Shown: positions 7,824 to 16,490, counted from the first letter of the stretch. The stretch is DNA of 32,207 bases from Eikenella sp963548155 (GCA_963548155.1 CAUUTP010000011.1:1-32207); one strand, 5' to 3'. The notes: generated by a model not told the origin, from the sequence alone. Numbers and translations are program-made.

Positions 7824-7879
7824 TATGTGCTTGAACTTCATTGAAGCTATGCTTTCAGATGGCCTCAAGGGAATGCGGT

Positions 7880-8140
7880 TCAATCAGTACGTCGGCTGCT
7901 GCGGATTTTATCCAATAAGGCTGCACTCTCGGCATCGGCAACAGGGTTTTGGCCGTTGAGTTGGGCGAATAATTCAGGGTCGGGCAGGGCGAGCAGCTTG
8001 GTAAATACGGCCAGCTCGGCATCGCTTAGGCGGTCGAATTCGGCGGCCATAAACTGCTTCAGCAGAATATCGAGCTCCAGCAGGCCGCGCCGGGTTTGGA
8101 AGCGCAGGCGGCGTTTGGCGGTGTCGTCAAAGGTGGGCAT
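7880..8140 (-). CDS. sdhE: Succinate dehydrogenase flavinylation factor SdhE
   Basis: SdhE helps attach FAD covalently to SdhA. The 86-residue protein has the family's length and its RGxxE motif (RRGLLELD, about residues 18-25), with the conserved helical segment FDRLSDAELAVFTKLLALPDPEL after it. It is last in the sdhCDAB-sdhE order, 103 bp after sdhB, an arrangement shared with Neisseria. A perfect 11-bp inverted repeat lies between sdhB and sdhE. Its start is supported by homology to family N-termini; the ribosome-binding site is weak. Confidence 0.9.
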   Translation of the reverse strand: MPTFDDTAKRRLRFQTRRGLLELDILLKQFMAAEFDRLSDAELAVFTKLLALPDPELFAQLNGQNPVADAESAALLDKIRSSRRTD

Positions 8141-8195
8141 GGCTTATCTGTCGGATTATTTAACTGGGGACAAGGAGACTGGCTGCAGACAATAC

Positions 8196-8231
8196 AGCCA
8201 GTACGGCTAGGCAGGCAAGCCCGTACTGGCT
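8196..8231. repeat. 11-bp inverted repeat between sdhB and sdhE
   Basis: AGCCAGTACGG (8196-8206) and CCGTACTGGCT (8221-8231) are perfect reverse complements with a 14-base loop, 12 bp after the sdhB stop. No T-run follows on the minus strand, so it is more likely an mRNA-stabilising or processing stem than a terminator. Confidence 0.5.
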
Positions 8232-8243
8232 GCAGATCATCCG

Positions 8244-8951
8244 CTATACCACACGTTTGAGCATGATTTCTTTGATCTTGCCGATGGCGCGGGTAGGGTT
8301 GAGGTGTTTGGGGCAAACGTCTACGCAGTTCATGATGGTATGGCAGCGGAACAGGCGGTAGGGATCGTTGAGGTTGTCCAAACGTTCGTTGGTAATGGTG
8401 TCACGGGTGTCGGCGATGAAGCGGTAGGCATTCAAGAGGCCGGAGGGACCAACGAATTTGTCGGGGTTCCACCAGAAGGAGGGGCAAGCGGTGGAACAGC
8501 AGGCGCAGAGGATGCATTCATACAGGCCGTCCAGCTCGGCACGCTCGGCCTGGCTTTGCAGGCGCTCCTGTTGCGGGTCGACAGGGTTGTCGTTGACCAC
8601 ATAGGGTTTGATGGAGTGATATTGCTTGAAGAATTGAGTCATGTCCACGATGAGGTCGCGGATGACGGGCAGGCCGGGCAGGGGGCGCAATACGATGGGC
8701 TGCTTGAGGCTGCGGATATCGGTGAGGCAGGCGAGGCCGTTTTTGCCGTTGATGTTCATGCCGTCCGAGCCGCAGATGCCTTCGCGGCAGGAGCGGCGGA
8801 AAGAGAGGCTGTCGTCTTTGGCTTTGAGCTTCATGATGGCGTCGAGCAGCTTCACGTCGGTGGGTTCGATTTCGAGCTCGTAGTCCTGCATATAGGGCTT
8901 GGCATCGGTATCGGGGTTGTAGCGGTACACTTTGAGGCGGATAGTTTCCAT
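8244..8951 (-). CDS. sdhB: Succinate dehydrogenase iron-sulfur subunit
   Basis: SdhB carries electrons from the FAD of SdhA to the quinone site through three clusters. The 235-residue protein shows all of them: the 2Fe-2S ligands C55, C60, D63 and C75 (the third ligand being Asp, as in E. coli), the 4Fe-4S motif CILCACCSTACP and the 3Fe-4S motif CHTIMNCVDVCP. The conserved quinone-site Trp pair follows in PSFWWNPDKFVGP. It lies 93 bp after sdhA, the gap holding an inverted DUS pair. Confidence 0.97.
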   Translation of the reverse strand: METIRLKVYRYNPDTDAKPYMQDYELEIEPTDVKLLDAIMKLKAKDDSLSFRRSCREGICGSDGMNINGKNGLACLTDIRSLKQPIVLRPLPGLPVIRDLIVDMTQFFKQYHSIKPYVVNDNPVDPQQERLQSQAERAELDGLYECILCACCSTACPSFWWNPDKFVGPSGLLNAYRFIADTRDTITNERLDNLNDPYRLFRCHTIMNCVDVCPKHLNPTRAIGKIKEIMLKRVV

Positions 8952-8982
8952 GGGTGTTCCTTCGGTTGGGTGCGGCAGTATT

Positions 8983-9021
8983 TTCAGGTAGCCTCAATGC
9001 GGCATGGAAGGGCTACCTGAA
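8983..9021 (-). repeat. DUS pair between sdhA and sdhB
   Basis: Exact TTCAGGTAGCCT at 8983-8994 and GGGCTACCTGAA (one mismatch) at 9010-9021 can pair, in the middle of the sdh operon. As in sucA-sucB, a terminator-like DUS pair sits inside an operon. Confidence 0.5.
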
Positions 9022-9044
9022 AATTCCAGATAGTTGTTTTTATT

Positions 9045-10808
9045 CTAGTAAACTCGCTTGGCGGGCTTGATGTATTCCACACTGAGCGGCTGGGTGTGCA
9101 CGGGCTTGTAGGCCAGGCTGTTGTCGGCGGAGTAGAACAGGCTGTGCTTCATCCAGTTTTCGTCGTCGCGCTCGGGGTGGTCGTCGGAGGCGTGGGCGCC
9201 GCGCGATTCTTTGCGGGCTTCGGCAGCAATCATGGTGGCTTTGGCCACTTCCATCATGTTGTCGAGCTCCAGCGCTTCGATGCGGGCAGTGTTCCACACC
9301 ATGCTCTTGTCGCCGATTTCGGTGTGTTTGTTGCGTTCCACCAGGGCAAGTACTTTATCCACGCCTTCTTTCAGAATGGCGTCGGTGCGGAATACGCCGG
9401 CGTGGCGCTGCAGCGTGCGTTGCAGTTCGCCGCGTAGCACGTCCACATTTTCACCGCCGGTTTGGCTGTTCAGCCGTGCCAGGCGTTGCTCGGTGAGCGC
9501 ACCGGCGTTTTCGGGCAGCGGTTTGATGTCGGGGTGCTGCTTGATGAACTCAATCATGCTGTCGCCGGCAGATTTGCCGAACACCACCAAGTCGAGCAGG
9601 GAGTTGGTACCGAGGCGGTTGGCACCGTGCACCGAGGCGCAGGCGCATTCGCCGGCAGCATACAGGCCGGGCACCACGGCTTCAGGGTTGCCGTCTTTCG
9701 GTGCAACCACTTCGCCTAAGTAGTTGGTGGGAATGCCGCCCATCATGTAGTGCACGGTGGGCACCACGGGAATCGGGTCTTTAATCGGATCGACACCGGC
9801 AAAGTTGATGGAAATTTCGCGGATACCGGGCAGTTTGGACATGATTTTTTCTGCACCGATATGGTCGATTTTCAACAAAACGTGGTCTTTGTTTTTGCCG
9901 CAGCCTCGCCCTTCCAGAATTTCCAGCGACATGGCGCGGGATACGACGTCACGCGAAGCGAGGTCTTTCACGGTGGGGGCGTAGCGCTCCATGAAGCGTT
10001 CGCCGTCGGCATTGAGCAGAATACCACCTTCACCGCGCACGCCTTCGGTAATCAGCACGCCCGCACCGGCTACGCCGGTGGGGTGGAACTGCCAAAATTC
10101 CATGTCTTCCAGGGGGATACCGGCACGGGCGCAGATGCCCAGGCCGTCGCCGGTATTCATGAAAGCGTTGGTGGAGGAGGCATAGATGCGGCCGGCGCCG
10201 CCGGTGGCAAACAGGATGGTTTTTGCGTGGAAGATATACACATCGCCGCTTTCCATTTCCATGGCCGTGATGCCTACGGCATCGCCTTCCTCATTGCGGA
10301 TAAGGTCGAGCGCGGTCCATTCCACGAAGAATTGGGTATTGGCGCGCACGTTTTGCTGATAGAGCGTGTGCAGCATAGCATGGCCGGTGCGGTCGGCCAC
10401 GGCACAGGCGCGTTCTACGGCGCGTTTGCCGAACTCGGCAGTATGGCCGCCGAAGGGGCGCTGGTAGATTTTGCCGCTTTCCACACGGTCGAACGGCATA
10501 CCCATGTGTTCCAGCTCAATCACGGCTTCAGGCGCGCGGCGACACATGAATTCGATGGCGTCTTGGTCGCCGAGCCAGTCGGAGCCTTTCACGGTGTCGT
10601 ACATATGCCAATCCCAGCGGTCTTCCTGCACGTTGCCCAGCGAGGCGGAAATGCCGCCCTGCGCGGCCACGGTGTGGGAGCGGGTGGGGAATACTTTGGA
10701 GAGCACGGCAGTGTTGAGGCCGGCTTTGGAGAGTTGCAGCGCCGCACGCAGGCCGGCACCGCCGCCGCCAACGATAACGGCATCAAATTTTCGGATAGGA
10801 TAAGTCAT
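9045..10808 (-). CDS. sdhA: Succinate dehydrogenase flavoprotein subunit
   Basis: Catalytic subunit that oxidises succinate to fumarate with covalently bound FAD. The 587-residue product starts MTYPIRKFDAVIVGGGGAG; the dinucleotide-binding glycines and the flavin-attachment His (H45 in SHTVAAQGG) are intact, as are the substrate-region motifs HPTGVAGAGVLITEGVRGEGG and GANRLGTNSLLDLVVFG. A five-codon longer frame begins with TTG at 10823, overlapping sdhD; the ATG at 10808, 5 bp after the sdhD stop, is preferred because it matches family starts. Tight spacing shows a single operon with sdhD. Confidence 0.97.
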   Translation of the reverse strand: MTYPIRKFDAVIVGGGGAGLRAALQLSKAGLNTAVLSKVFPTRSHTVAAQGGISASLGNVQEDRWDWHMYDTVKGSDWLGDQDAIEFMCRRAPEAVIELEHMGMPFDRVESGKIYQRPFGGHTAEFGKRAVERACAVADRTGHAMLHTLYQQNVRANTQFFVEWTALDLIRNEEGDAVGITAMEMESGDVYIFHAKTILFATGGAGRIYASSTNAFMNTGDGLGICARAGIPLEDMEFWQFHPTGVAGAGVLITEGVRGEGGILLNADGERFMERYAPTVKDLASRDVVSRAMSLEILEGRGCGKNKDHVLLKIDHIGAEKIMSKLPGIREISINFAGVDPIKDPIPVVPTVHYMMGGIPTNYLGEVVAPKDGNPEAVVPGLYAAGECACASVHGANRLGTNSLLDLVVFGKSAGDSMIEFIKQHPDIKPLPENAGALTEQRLARLNSQTGGENVDVLRGELQRTLQRHAGVFRTDAILKEGVDKVLALVERNKHTEIGDKSMVWNTARIEALELDNMMEVAKATMIAAEARKESRGAHASDDHPERDDENWMKHSLFYSADNSLAYKPVHTQPLSVEYIKPAKRVY

Positions 10809-10813
10809 CTTGT

Positions 10814-11155
10814 TCAACCCCAAATCACTTTAACCGAGTAAACCATGCAGCCTGCCAGCCAAACGATGGTGGCTACCTGAAGGAACAGGCGCAGGCCGAA
10901 CGGCTTGATGTAGTCCATCCACAAATCGCGGATGCCCACCCAGGCATGCAGGAACAGCGCGATGAAGCTGATTTGGGTAAACACTTTCACCCAAGTTTGG
11001 CCAAAAAATGCCTGCCATGCGGCGTAATCGCCCGGCAGCGCGAGTAGGAATACAATCAGCGCGACGGTGTAAATCAGCATCAGTACAGCGGTGGCGCGCT
11101 GCATAATCCAATCGCGCAGGCCGTAGTGCGCGCCGGTAAGTTTGCGGTCTACCAT
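10814..11155 (-). CDS. sdhD: Succinate dehydrogenase membrane anchor subunit SdhD
   Basis: Second membrane anchor of complex II, contributing to the heme and quinone sites. The 113-residue protein has three membrane helices (about 20-40, 55-75 and 88-110), with H70 in LFLHAWVGIRDLWMDY as probable heme ligand and D81-Y82 as quinone-site residues. The ATG at 11155 is chosen over a long upstream extension and over an ATG two codons earlier, because GGGAG lies 7 bases before it. It overlaps the end of sdhC by 7 bp, so translation is probably coupled. A degenerate DUS at 10870-10881 is read as LQVAT. Confidence 0.95.
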   Translation of the reverse strand: MVDRKLTGAHYGLRDWIMQRATAVLMLIYTVALIVFLLALPGDYAAWQAFFGQTWVKVFTQISFIALFLHAWVGIRDLWMDYIKPFGLRLFLQVATIVWLAGCMVYSVKVIWG

Positions 11156-11526
11156 AGCCATACTCCCAAAATTGCGGTGCAGATCAAAGCCAGCGCCATC
11201 ACGGTTTTGGCGGTGGTGCGGGCAGTGTTCAGCGCCAGGCCTTTGTGCGCATCCAAAAACAGGAAGCGGATACCGGCAAAGAAGTGGTGCAGATAAGCCC
11301 ACAGCAGCCCGATTAGGCCGATTTTCACCAGCGGATGGGTCACGAAGGCGCGATAAGATTTAAAGGCGGCGGCATTATCCAGCGTGCCGGCAAGCAGCCA
11401 CAACAGAAGCGGCAGGCTGATAAACAACAGCACGCCGCTGATGCGGTGCAGAATGGAAACAATCCCCGGAATCGGCAGCCGGATGCTGATGATGTCCAGG
11501 AATATCGGTCTGTTAGTCGTTCGCAT
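11149..11526 (-). CDS. sdhC: Succinate dehydrogenase cytochrome b556 subunit SdhC
   Basis: First gene of the sdh operon; with SdhD it anchors complex II and binds heme b and ubiquinone. The 125-residue protein shows the signature NRPIFLDI..LPIPGIVSILHRISG near the N-terminus (quinone-site Ser/Arg in SILHR), three membrane helices (about 26-46, 66-88 and 103-124) and the heme-ligand region LHHFFAGIRFLFLD (H80/H81). GAGGAAG lies 8 bases before the ATG. A well-matched sigma-70 promoter lies at 11679-11707. Confidence 0.95.
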   Translation of the reverse strand: MRTTNRPIFLDIISIRLPIPGIVSILHRISGVLLFISLPLLLWLLAGTLDNAAAFKSYRAFVTHPLVKIGLIGLLWAYLHHFFAGIRFLFLDAHKGLALNTARTTAKTVMALALICTAILGVWLW

Positions 11527-11955
11527 GGCGAAACTTCCTCAGATTGGCAATATCCCAAGCCGGCCGTAGCCGGCACTCAAAACCAAAAGCCGCCTGCGTA
11601 TGCTTGAAAACATTTTCAGGTAGCCTTTATCGGGCAGGGCGCGGCAACCGAAAGCCGGCCGCGCTTACCCAGCCATAAATCATATAGCAGCCTTTGCTTT
11701 AAATCAACTTAACATAGCGAACATCAAAAAGGGTGATTGTGTGCTAAAAGGATTTTAGTTAATTGTCAGATAAATAATCAGGTTGTTTGATAGCGCGTTT
11801 GCCCTTGTTCTTAATATAAAATAACGGAAAAGCGCCACAAATATGCCAACTTTAATGTATCATAACGTGCTTTTATGCGCTGCCTCAGGCTACCTGAAAA
11901 ATCTGTGGCAGCATTGCACACTTTAATATTCATCCTCTCTCCACTACATCAAGCC
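11527..11955. other. 429-bp divergent regulatory region between sdhC and mdh
   Basis: The region carries the sdhC promoter, an AT-rich core (about 11690-11870), exact DUS at 11615-11626 and 11887-11898, and no credible gene. An in-frame upstream extension of mdh (from 11875) would translate the second DUS and is rejected. I find no clear FNR-type palindrome and no confident promoter for mdh. Confidence 0.6.
11679..11707 (-). promoter_or_regulatory. Predicted sigma-70 promoter of the sdh operon
   Basis: On the minus strand TTGATT (11707-11702) and TATGAT (11684-11679) are spaced by exactly 17 bp, giving a leader of about 145 nt before sdhC. Consensus-based. Confidence 0.6.
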
Positions 11956-12951
11956 ATGACCCACACCAACACAGCTAAAGCCCCCATCCGTGTAGCCGTA
12001 ACCGGCGCTGCCGGCCAGATTGCCTACTCATTATTATTCCGCATTGCCGCCGGCGATATGCTCGGCGCAGACCAGCCCGTTATCTTGCAGCTGCTCGATT
12101 TGCCGCAGGCGCAGCAGGCTGTGCAGGGCGTGATTATGGAACTGCACGACTGCGCCTTCCCGCTGTTGGCCGATGCATTTGCCACCAGCGATCCTGAAGC
12201 CGCGTTTCAAGATGCGGAAATCGCCATTTTGGTTGGCGCCCGCCCGCGCAGCAAAGGTATGGAACGCGCCGACCTGCTGCATGCCAATGCCAATATCTTC
12301 ACCGCGCAAGGCGCCGCGTTGAATAAGGTGGCCAGCTGCAACGTGAAAGTGCTTGTGGTGGGCAACCCCGCCAACACCAACGCCTATATCGCCATGAAAT
12401 CCGCGCCCGACCTGCCCGCGCGCAATTTCACCGCCATGCTGCGCCTCGACCACAACCGCGCCCTCAACCAAATCGCCCTCAAAATCGGCCATTCTGTTAA
12501 CAACATCAACCAATTATGCGTATGGGGTAACCACAGCCCCAGCATGTATGCCGACTACCGCTTTGCCACCGTAAACGGCCAAAGCGTACAAGAGCTGATT
12601 AACGATGCACAATGGAACCCCGAACACTTCCTGCCCACCGTGGCCCAACGCGGCGCCGCTATCATTGAAGCACGCGGCCTCTCTTCCGCTGCTTCCGCCG
12701 CCAACGCCGCCATCGAACACATCCGCGACTGGGTGCTCGGCAGCAACGGCCGCTGGGTCACCATGGGCGTGCCGTCAGACGGTGCCTACGGTATCCCCGA
12801 AGGCCTTATCTTCGGCCTGCCCGTGGTGTGCGAAAATGGTGAATACCGCGTGATTAAAGACTTGCCAATCGACGACTTCAGCCGTGAACGTATCGGCATC
12901 ACACTAAAAGAATTGGAAGACGAACGCGCGGCGGTGGCGCATTTGCTGTAA
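11956..12951 (+). CDS. mdh: NAD-dependent malate dehydrogenase
   Basis: Oxidises malate to oxaloacetate with NAD+ in the cytoplasm. The 331-residue protein is of the cytosolic-type MDH family (close to beta-proteobacterial and actinobacterial Mdh): Rossmann motif TGAAGQI (16-22), an NAD-ribose Asp in LQLLDLP (D48), the mobile loop ARPRSKGMERADLL with substrate Arg residues (R97, R104), VVGNPANTN (135-142) and the catalytic His of GNHS (H193). The ATG at 11956 fits family starts; no strong Shine-Dalgarno sequence precedes it. It is divergent from sdhC. Neisseria proper uses the quinone enzyme Mqo, so an NAD enzyme beside sdh marks this lineage as different. Confidence 0.95.
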   Translation: MTHTNTAKAPIRVAVTGAAGQIAYSLLFRIAAGDMLGADQPVILQLLDLPQAQQAVQGVIMELHDCAFPLLADAFATSDPEAAFQDAEIAILVGARPRSKGMERADLLHANANIFTAQGAALNKVASCNVKVLVVGNPANTNAYIAMKSAPDLPARNFTAMLRLDHNRALNQIALKIGHSVNNINQLCVWGNHSPSMYADYRFATVNGQSVQELINDAQWNPEHFLPTVAQRGAAIIEARGLSSAASAANAAIEHIRDWVLGSNGRWVTMGVPSDGAYGIPEGLIFGLPVVCENGEYRVIKDLPIDDFSRERIGITLKELEDERAAVAHLL

Positions 12952-12972
12952 CGCAGACGTAGGAGGCAGAAA

Positions 12973-13012
12973 TTTTCAGGTAGCCTTTTGTGTGTAAGAG
13001 GCTACCTGAAAA
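12973..13012 (+). terminator. Inverted DUS pair after mdh
   Basis: TTTTCAGGTAGCC and GGCTACCTGAAAA arms (exact DUS at 12975-12986 and 12999-13010) lie 21 bp after the mdh stop; probable mdh transcript end. Confidence 0.6.
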
Positions 13013-13033
13013 TCGATCAGCAAAGAAATTGGA

Positions 13034-13078
13034 AAAGGCTACCTGAAAACTTGGATTACAGTTTTCAGGTAGCCTTTA
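13034..13078 (-). terminator. Inverted DUS pair after the FKBP gene
   Basis: DUS at 13036-13047 and inverted copy at 13064-13075, with extended AAAAGGCTACCTGAAAAC arms and T-runs on both sides, lie 25 bp from the FKBP gene stop. With the neighbouring pair it insulates two convergent genes. Confidence 0.65.
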
Positions 13079-13099
13079 CTTTATACAGAAAGACGCCGC

Positions 13100-13429
13100 T
13101 TAATCGTGTACCTTCAGCAATTCCACTTCAAAAATCAAAGTGGCGTTCGGCGGAATCACGCCGCCGGCGCCGCGTGCACCGTAGCCCATTTCCGGTGGAA
13201 TGGTGAGCTTGCGTTTGCCGCCTTCGCGCATGCCGCCGAAGCCTTCGTCCCAGCCTCGGATGACTTGGCCTACGCCCAGGATGATGGTGAGCGGTTGGCC
13301 GCGGTCGAGGCTGGAGTCGAATTTGCTGCCGTTGGTGAGGTAGCCGCTGTAGTGTACGGAAATCCGTTTGCCTTTTTCGGCGGTTTTGCCGCTGCCGGTT
13401 TCGATGTCTTCAATAATCAGATTGCTCAT
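13100..13429 (-). CDS. FKBP-type peptidyl-prolyl cis-trans isomerase
   Basis: A single-domain FKBP of 109 residues that speeds proline isomerisation during folding. The core carries the family's motifs in order: VHYSGYLTNGSKFDSS (26-41), RGQPLTIILGVGQVIRGWDEG (43-63), KRKLTIPPEMGYG (about 72-84) and IPPNATLIFEVELLKV at the end. There is no signal peptide or membrane segment, so it is cytoplasmic, unlike the periplasmic/outer membrane Mip/FkpA type. AAGGA lies 7 bases before the ATG. It is convergent with mdh and divergent from purC. Confidence 0.93.
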   Translation of the reverse strand: MSNLIIEDIETGSGKTAEKGKRISVHYSGYLTNGSKFDSSLDRGQPLTIILGVGQVIRGWDEGFGGMREGGKRKLTIPPEMGYGARGAGGVIPPNATLIFEVELLKVHD

Positions 13430-13676
13430 GATGTTTCCTTAAGTGAGGGGATGGAGGGAGAGGCTACCTGAAACATAAGCGCTTCGGTTTCACTCTAACT
13501 GCATTGAGGCTTAGGCTTTCAGGTAGCCTGCTGATGCGGGCAGCATTCTCAAGCATAAAATGCAGTTCGGCAACTGTTTTGCCGCCTTGCCGCATGATAT
13601 TTCCACGCTGCCGTTTTTTCCGCGCGGCAATTGGACTAGAATACCAACTTTCCAACCACCCGCCCAATAATCCATC

Positions 13677-14537
<861 letters not shown>

Positions 14538-14544
14538 TCCGCTT

Positions 14545-14580
14545 TTCAGGTAGCCTCAAACATAATCAAGGCTACCTGAA
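14545..14580 (+). terminator. Inverted DUS pair after purC
   Basis: Inverted exact DUS (14545-14556 and 14569-14580), 7 bp after the purC stop, with a 12-base loop. Confidence 0.55.
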
Positions 14581-14616
14581 CAATCCATCCTGCTATTCAA
14601 ACTAATATTTGCCACT

Positions 14617-14811
14617 ATGCCTACCCGCAAACAAGCAGCCCTGCAAGTTGCCGCCAAAATCAAACAGGGCAAAACCGCCCGCCTGAAAGAATGGCAGGCG
14701 GTATCCGCCCGACAGCAGTTTGCCAACGAATACACCGTAGCCGCCCGCCTCGGCGAACCCGCGTTTACCGAAGAGCAGGCCGAGATGGTGGCGGCGTTGT
14801 TTGGTAAGTAA
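14617..14811 (+). CDS. Hypothetical 64-residue basic protein
   Basis: I do not recognise this protein. It starts MPTRKQAALQVAAKIKQGK, is rich in Ala, Lys, Arg and Glu, and has no membrane segment, Cys pair or signal peptide; it looks all-helical. Codon use resembles neighbouring genes. It lies 79 bp after purC, behind the purC DUS terminator, and is followed by its own inverted DUS terminator, an arrangement that supports a real, separately transcribed gene. The ribosome-binding site is weak. Conservation in related genomes would decide. Confidence 0.5.
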   Translation: MPTRKQAALQVAAKIKQGKTARLKEWQAVSARQQFANEYTVAARLGEPAFTEEQAEMVAALFGK

Positions 14812-14834
14812 GCTGCGTGGTGTTGTAACCATCA

Positions 14835-14869
14835 AAAGGCTACCTGAAATCTTTCAGGTAGCCTTTTTG
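14835..14869 (+). terminator. Inverted DUS pair with T-run after the 64-residue ORF
   Basis: AAAGGCTACCTGAAA and TTTCAGGTAGCCTTTTT (exact DUS 14837-14848, 14853-14864) form a 15-bp stem with a 2-base gap and a T5 tail; one of the best terminators here. Confidence 0.75.
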
Positions 14870-14996
14870 GTGCAGCAAGTAGAGCTCAGTGTGCGTTAAA
14901 TTGCCGTGTATTGCCTGCAGCTTGCCGCTTGGTATCGAAAGTTAATCTAATCCGTTATAATCCGCCGCTTTTCGGTTTTTAAAAAAGGAAATAACA

Positions 14997-15506
14997 ATGA
15001 AAGACACACCACAATACTACGGCACCCTCAGCCGTTTTTTCCATTGGCTGATGGCGGCCATGTTTGCCTTTATGCTGTGCACGGCGGCCATGTGGAATAT
15101 CAACGAAAAATACTACAGCCTGATGGGCTACCACAAATCAGTGGGCTTCCTGCTGCTGGTTTTGGTGGCTTTGCGCCTGGTTTGGGCACTGGCTAATTGG
15201 CATAATCGCCCGCACGGCAGCTTGGCGGTGAAGCTGGGGCATGCCGCGCTGTATGTGCTGATGACGGCGGTGCCGACAGTGGCGATGATTCGCCAATACG
15301 GCTCTGCACGCGGCGATTTGGAAGTGTTCGGCATCACGGTGATGCATAAAATCGAGCAGCCTATCGAGTGGATGACGCAGCTGGGCAATGCGGCGCACGG
15401 CAAACTGGCGTATCTGCTGTTTGTGCTGGCCTTCGGGCACATCGCCATGGCGGTGCTGCACCAGCTGCGCGGCGAGAAGATTATCAATCGGATGGCCGGC
15501 AAATAA
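14997..15506 (+). CDS. Cytochrome b561 family protein
   Basis: A 169-residue di-heme membrane cytochrome of the bacterial b561 (CybB-like) type, which passes electrons between quinol and other carriers or superoxide. Four membrane helices are evident (about 14-35, 45-66, 82-99 and 135-157). Candidate heme ligands are H16 (RFFHW), H46 (GYHKS), H134 (AAHGK) and H148 (AFGHIAM). AGGA lies 9 bases before the ATG, and a TATAAT hexamer at 14956-14961 is a good -10, although no strong -35 is seen. A DUS terminator follows. The gene is alone on its strand, so its partner cannot be inferred. Confidence 0.88.
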   Translation: MKDTPQYYGTLSRFFHWLMAAMFAFMLCTAAMWNINEKYYSLMGYHKSVGFLLLVLVALRLVWALANWHNRPHGSLAVKLGHAALYVLMTAVPTVAMIRQYGSARGDLEVFGITVMHKIEQPIEWMTQLGNAAHGKLAYLLFVLAFGHIAMAVLHQLRGEKIINRMAGK

Positions 15507-15548
15507 ACGGCTGAATTGGCCGGCTTAAGCCGGCGTTGAAAAGCAACA

Positions 15549-15597
15549 AAAGGCTACCTGAAAATTGCGGTTGAAGATTTTCAGGTAGCCTTTTTGT
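15549..15597. terminator. Bidirectional inverted DUS terminator between cytochrome b561 and rnfB-like genes
   Basis: AAAAGGCTACCTGAAAA and TTTTCAGGTAGCCTTTTT (exact DUS 15551-15562, 15580-15591) separate two convergent genes, with a T-run on the plus strand and A-run (T on the other strand) on the left. Confidence 0.7.
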
Positions 15598-15614
15598 TTG
15601 ATGGCTGCAATGGA

Positions 15615-16490
15615 TCAGTTTTGAGATTGGGCTTCTTCTTCGGCTTTGAGTTGGCGGAGGTAGTCTTTGGCGGCGGCTTGTTCGGCTTCGTTGCCGTAGC
15701 GGATGTGTTTCAGGGCGCGGCGGTGGGCGGCTTGTTGTTGGGCGGCGGCAATTTGTTGCTGGCGGAAGCTGTCGTGATTGCTGGGCACGGTGCGCTGGTT
15801 TTGCCGGGCTTGGGCGCCGGCCATGGCGCGGGCGATGAGGTCGGCCGGGTTGAAGGCGGGTGTGGTGGGATTATTTGGTTTGGCAGGGGTTGCTGCCGGC
15901 TGGGTAGGCAGGGGAGTTTGGGCGGCTGCTTGCACGGCGGCGGCTCGTTGGGCAAGGTGGGCTTGGCGTTCGGCAGCAGCACGCTGTTGGCGCTGCTCGC
16001 GGTGTTGGAAGCGTTGTTTGGCGTGTGCGGCAGCGGCGCGGCGGGCTTGTTCCGGTTGGGCTTGGGCGCCGGCGCGGGGCAATACGGTATCGGGTACGGG
16101 CTGCATTTCGATGCAGTCTACGGGGCAGGGCGGCAGGCAAAGGCTGCAGCCGGTGCATTCGTCGGTCAGCACGGTGTGCATGAGTTTGGAGGCACCGAGG
16201 ATGGCATCGACGGGGCAGGCTTTGATGCAGGCGGTGCAGCCGATGCAGGCGGCTTCGTCGATATAGGCTAGGGCTTTTACAGCGGCTTTTTCGGGCTGGG
16301 CTAGGGGCAGCGGCGGGGTGTGCAGCAGCTCGGCGAGTTCGTGCAGCACGATGTCACCGCCGGGCGGACAGAGGTTGATGGGGGCTTGGCCTTGGGCGAT
16401 GGCTTGGGCATAGGGGGCGCAGCCGTCGTAGCCGCATTGGCGGCATTGGGTTTGCGGCAGGAGGGCTTCGATTTGGCTGGCGGTGGACAT
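15615..16490 (-). CDS. RnfB/RsxB-like ferredoxin with long helical C-terminal tail
   Basis: A soluble iron-sulfur protein of 291 residues. Residues 16-41 form the Fe-S domain with C16, C19, C24 and C41, as in RnfB; residues 82-92 (CIGCTACIKACP) and 112-122 (CTGCSLCLPPCP) are two classic 4Fe-4S motifs. The N-terminal membrane helix of true RnfB is missing. From about residue 140 to the end the protein is Ala/Gln/Arg-rich, predicted helical and low in complexity. No other rnf/rsx gene is nearby. Stand-alone RnfB-type ferredoxins are known in beta-proteobacteria; the redox partner is unknown. No clear Shine-Dalgarno sequence precedes the ATG. Confidence 0.85.
   Translation of the reverse strand: MSTASQIEALLPQTQCRQCGYDGCAPYAQAIAQGQAPINLCPPGGDIVLHELAELLHTPPLPLAQPEKAAVKALAYIDEAACIGCTACIKACPVDAILGASKLMHTVLTDECTGCSLCLPPCPVDCIEMQPVPDTVLPRAGAQAQPEQARRAAAAHAKQRFQHREQRQQRAAAERQAHLAQRAAAVQAAAQTPLPTQPAATPAKPNNPTTPAFNPADLIARAMAGAQARQNQRTVPSNHDSFRQQQIAAAQQQAAHRRALKHIRYGNEAEQAAAKDYLRQLKAEEEAQSQN

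Larger units (their letters stand above)
7132..7879. other. 748-bp gene-free interval between sdhE and sucA
   Basis: No credible gene is seen. The longest frame (98 codons, minus, 7498-7794) is partly the translation of DUS copies and has no protein-like features. The interval holds the probable sucA leader, a GC-rich imperfect hairpin at 7185-7208, a 14-bp perfect inverted repeat at 7234-7286, an exact DUS at 7294-7305, degenerate DUS near 7429 and 7698, and an extended DUS hairpin at 7763-7823 downstream of sdhE. In Neisseria the citrate synthase gene sits here. Confidence 0.6.
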
